DNA of 31,040 nt, from the NCBI GenBank assembly GCA_964408435.1, contig CAYOZL010000026.1, positions 1-31,040 on the forward strand. The letters are read 5' to 3'. The translations under genes were made by a program, and so were the position numbers. Below the pieces are notes generated by a model that searched no databases, was not told the DNA's origin, and saw nothing but the letters and a program-made list of their open reading frames with translations. The stretch is from CAYOZL01 sp964408435 (GTDB lineage: Bacteria > Bdellovibrionota_C > UBA2361 > SZUA-149 > CAYOZL01). Position 1 is the first letter of the stretch. Every line of letters starts with the position of its first letter. Below, in pieces: positions 29,634-31,040 of this stretch.

Positions 29634-31040
29634 ATGAAGAAAAAGCTTCAAATTTTAGATAGAAGTGGTCCAGAGGATTACTCTGCAACCTTGTCTGTGC
29701 AAACTAATTTATTAGAAGCTAAAATATCAGATCGAGAAATTTCTGATATGTTAATTCTTGTAGAGCATAGCCATGTTTATACAGTTGGTAGAAAAGTAGA
29801 GTTTCAAAAGCCTCTTGGTAAAGCTCAAGATGTTAAGTGGATTGAAGTTGGTAGAGGTGGAGAAGCTACTTATCATGGGCCTGGGCAGTTAGTTGCGTAT
29901 CCAATTTTTGATTTAAAGAAGCAAGGTCAAGACGTTCATGTCTTTTTAAGAAAACTTGAAGAAGTTGGAGTTGATTTTTTTAATAAATTTGGAATTCAAA
30001 CTCAAAGAATAAATGGCTTTACTGGAGTATGGACAAAAGGTAGCGAGCCGAAAGAAGATATTCCTAAGAAGTTAATGTCAATTGGTATAGGGGCTAGAAA
30101 GTGGATTTCTTTCCATGGAATTGCAATTAATATTGAGCCTGACCTAGATTATTTTAAGTCAATCTCTGCTTGTGGAAATTCAGGTGAGAGTGTGACTTCA
30201 TTAAAAGAGCTTGGTGTTGATTTACCTAGTTCTGAAGAAGTAAGAAAACTACTAGTAGAGAGTTTTGTTAAAGTTTTTAATTACGAATTAGAAGATCAAC
30301 AACAAGCAGTAAAAAGAAGAGCAAGACCTAGATGGTTAAAAGTTAAAGCTCCGGGTTCTCCTGATTTTTTAAAAACCTATGATGTTGTAAAAGAACATAA
30401 GCTAGTTACAGTCTGTGAAGAGGCTAGATGCCCAAATATGGGCGAATGTTGGGCACATGGTACTGCAACATTTATGATCATGGGTGAGAATTGTACGAGA
30501 AGATGTTCTTTTTGTTCAGTTAAAGACGGCACTCTTTCAAATCTATCTGAGCTTGATCCTTTTGAGCCATTAAGAGTTGGTCAAGCAGTAGCAAAGTTAG
30601 ATCTTAACCATGTAGTTATAACATCAGTTAATAGAGATGATTTAGCAGATATGGGAGCAGAGCATTTTGACCGCACTGCAAAAGCTATTGCAAAGCATAA
30701 AGCTGATTGTGCAATAGAATTTTTAATTCCTGATATGAGGGGAAGACGTGAGTTAGTTGAGAAATGCTTACAAAGTAGTTTAGTTTCTGTTCTAAATCAC
30801 AATGTTGAAACAGTTCCTAGATTATACAAGAAAGTGAGACCAGGAGCAGTTTTTAGTCGCTCTTTAAAAATATTAAAATGGGCAACTGAGTTACAGCCAG
30901 AGATAAGATCTAAATCAGGAATAATGGTGGGGCTAGGAGAGCAACCTGAAGAAGTGCTTGATGTAATGGACGCCCTAAGAGAAGCAGATGTTAAAGTCCT
31001 TACAATTGGTCAATATCTACAACCTAGTCAAAAGCAATTA
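29634..31040 (+). CDS. LipB-LipA fusion: octanoyltransferase joined to lipoyl synthase (3' partial)
   Basis: One uninterrupted frame of 469 codons runs from the ATG at 29634 off the window end. The N-terminal part (1 to about 225) is LipB: GRGGEATYHGPGQLVAYP (Arg74, His81), the catalytic Lys in KKLMSIGIGARKW (Lys146) and the catalytic Cys in SISACGNSGES (Cys180). After a short helical linker with KRRARPRWLKVKAPGSP (about 236-252), the LipA part begins. It has the auxiliary Fe4S4 motif CEEARCPNMGEC (Cys261, 266, 272) and the radical-SAM motif CTRRCSFC (Cys287, 291, 294), then the VVITSVNRDDLADMGAEHF segment. The fusion would take octanoyl from ACP to E2 and insert the two sulfurs in one protein. 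The C-terminal end of LipA, with its final conserved Ser, is beyond the window. Confidence 0.92.
   Translation, partial: MKKKLQILDRSGPEDYSATLSVQTNLLEAKISDREISDMLILVEHSHVYTVGRKVEFQKPLGKAQDVKWIEVGRGGEATYHGPGQLVAYPIFDLKKQGQDVHVFLRKLEEVGVDFFNKFGIQTQRINGFTGVWTKGSEPKEDIPKKLMSIGIGARKWISFHGIAINIEPDLDYFKSISACGNSGESVTSLKELGVDLPSSEEVRKLLVESFVKVFNYELEDQQQAVKRRARPRWLKVKAPGSPDFLKTYDVVKEHKLVTVCEEARCPNMGECWAHGTATFMIMGENCTRRCSFCSVKDGTLSNLSELDPFEPLRVGQAVAKLDLNHVVITSVNRDDLADMGAEHFDRTAKAIAKHKADCAIEFLIPDMRGRRELVEKCLQSSLVSVLNHNVETVPRLYKKVRPGAVFSRSLKILKWATELQPEIRSKSGIMVGLGEQPEEVLDVMDALREADVKVLTIGQYLQPSQKQL

Noticed and set aside
1..31040. CRISPR array, tRNA or rRNA genes
   Set aside because: No regularly spaced direct repeats and no cloverleaf or rRNA-like sequence were seen in the intergenic spaces, which are all short.

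Overview
This is a strongly AT-rich window (about one third GC by eye) from a Gram-negative bacterium. The evidence for that is a set of lipobox lipoproteins, an envelope-spanning type IV secretion system (T4SS), a lipoylated dehydrogenase E2 and the folate-dependent tRNA methylase TrmFO. TrmFO, the low GC and a chromosomal T4SS flanked by housekeeping genes would suit a deltaproteobacterium-like or Bdellovibrionota-like lineage, but the sequence alone does not settle the taxon. A run of exactly 100 N (6758-6857) marks a scaffold gap, so this is a draft or metagenomic assembly.

Layout. 1-1598 is the 3' part of a large secreted calcium-binding-repeat protein. It ends at a strong hairpin terminator facing a minus-strand sulfotransferase-like gene (1694-2479). 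2611-7234 is a three-gene minus-strand operon: a DotM/TrbA-like protein, a DotL/TraD-like coupling ATPase and an unrecognised 175-aa protein. A 325-bp divergent regulatory region with a nested palindrome (7235-7559) separates it from a tight plus-strand operon (7560-19248). The core of that operon follows the F-plasmid order TraL-TraE-TraK-TraB-TraV-TraC. Between TraV and TraC sits a lipoprotein with a DotD-like secretin-N domain. After TraC come two paralogous lipoproteins, a one-TM protein, a bacterial PH-domain membrane protein, a coiled-coil/SH3b protein and an M23 peptidase. The last two are translationally coupled and probably remodel peptidoglycan for the apparatus. A 68-aa two-helix protein at 20278 resembles mature F pilin. 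No relaxase, integrase, VirB11/DotB ATPase, VirB6/TraG or TraN/U/W/H is visible. The locus therefore looks like a chromosomal, mosaic F/Dot-type secretion machine rather than a conjugative element, and it is the most unusual system in the window.

The rest is housekeeping and surface biosynthesis. It contains purC, an ECF-type sigma factor with a Lys/Thr-rich N-terminal tail, a GT-C glycosyltransferase followed by an SGNH-like envelope protein, a GT2 glycosyltransferase overlapping it tail to tail, a DinB-fold protein and trmFO. The window closes with an apparent operon of a 2-oxoacid dehydrogenase E2 gene (lipoylated protein) and a single open reading frame that joins LipB (octanoyltransferase) to LipA (lipoyl synthase). 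This places both enzymes that build the cofactor in one polypeptide, directly after a gene for one of their substrates. The LipB-LipA frame runs off the end of the window.
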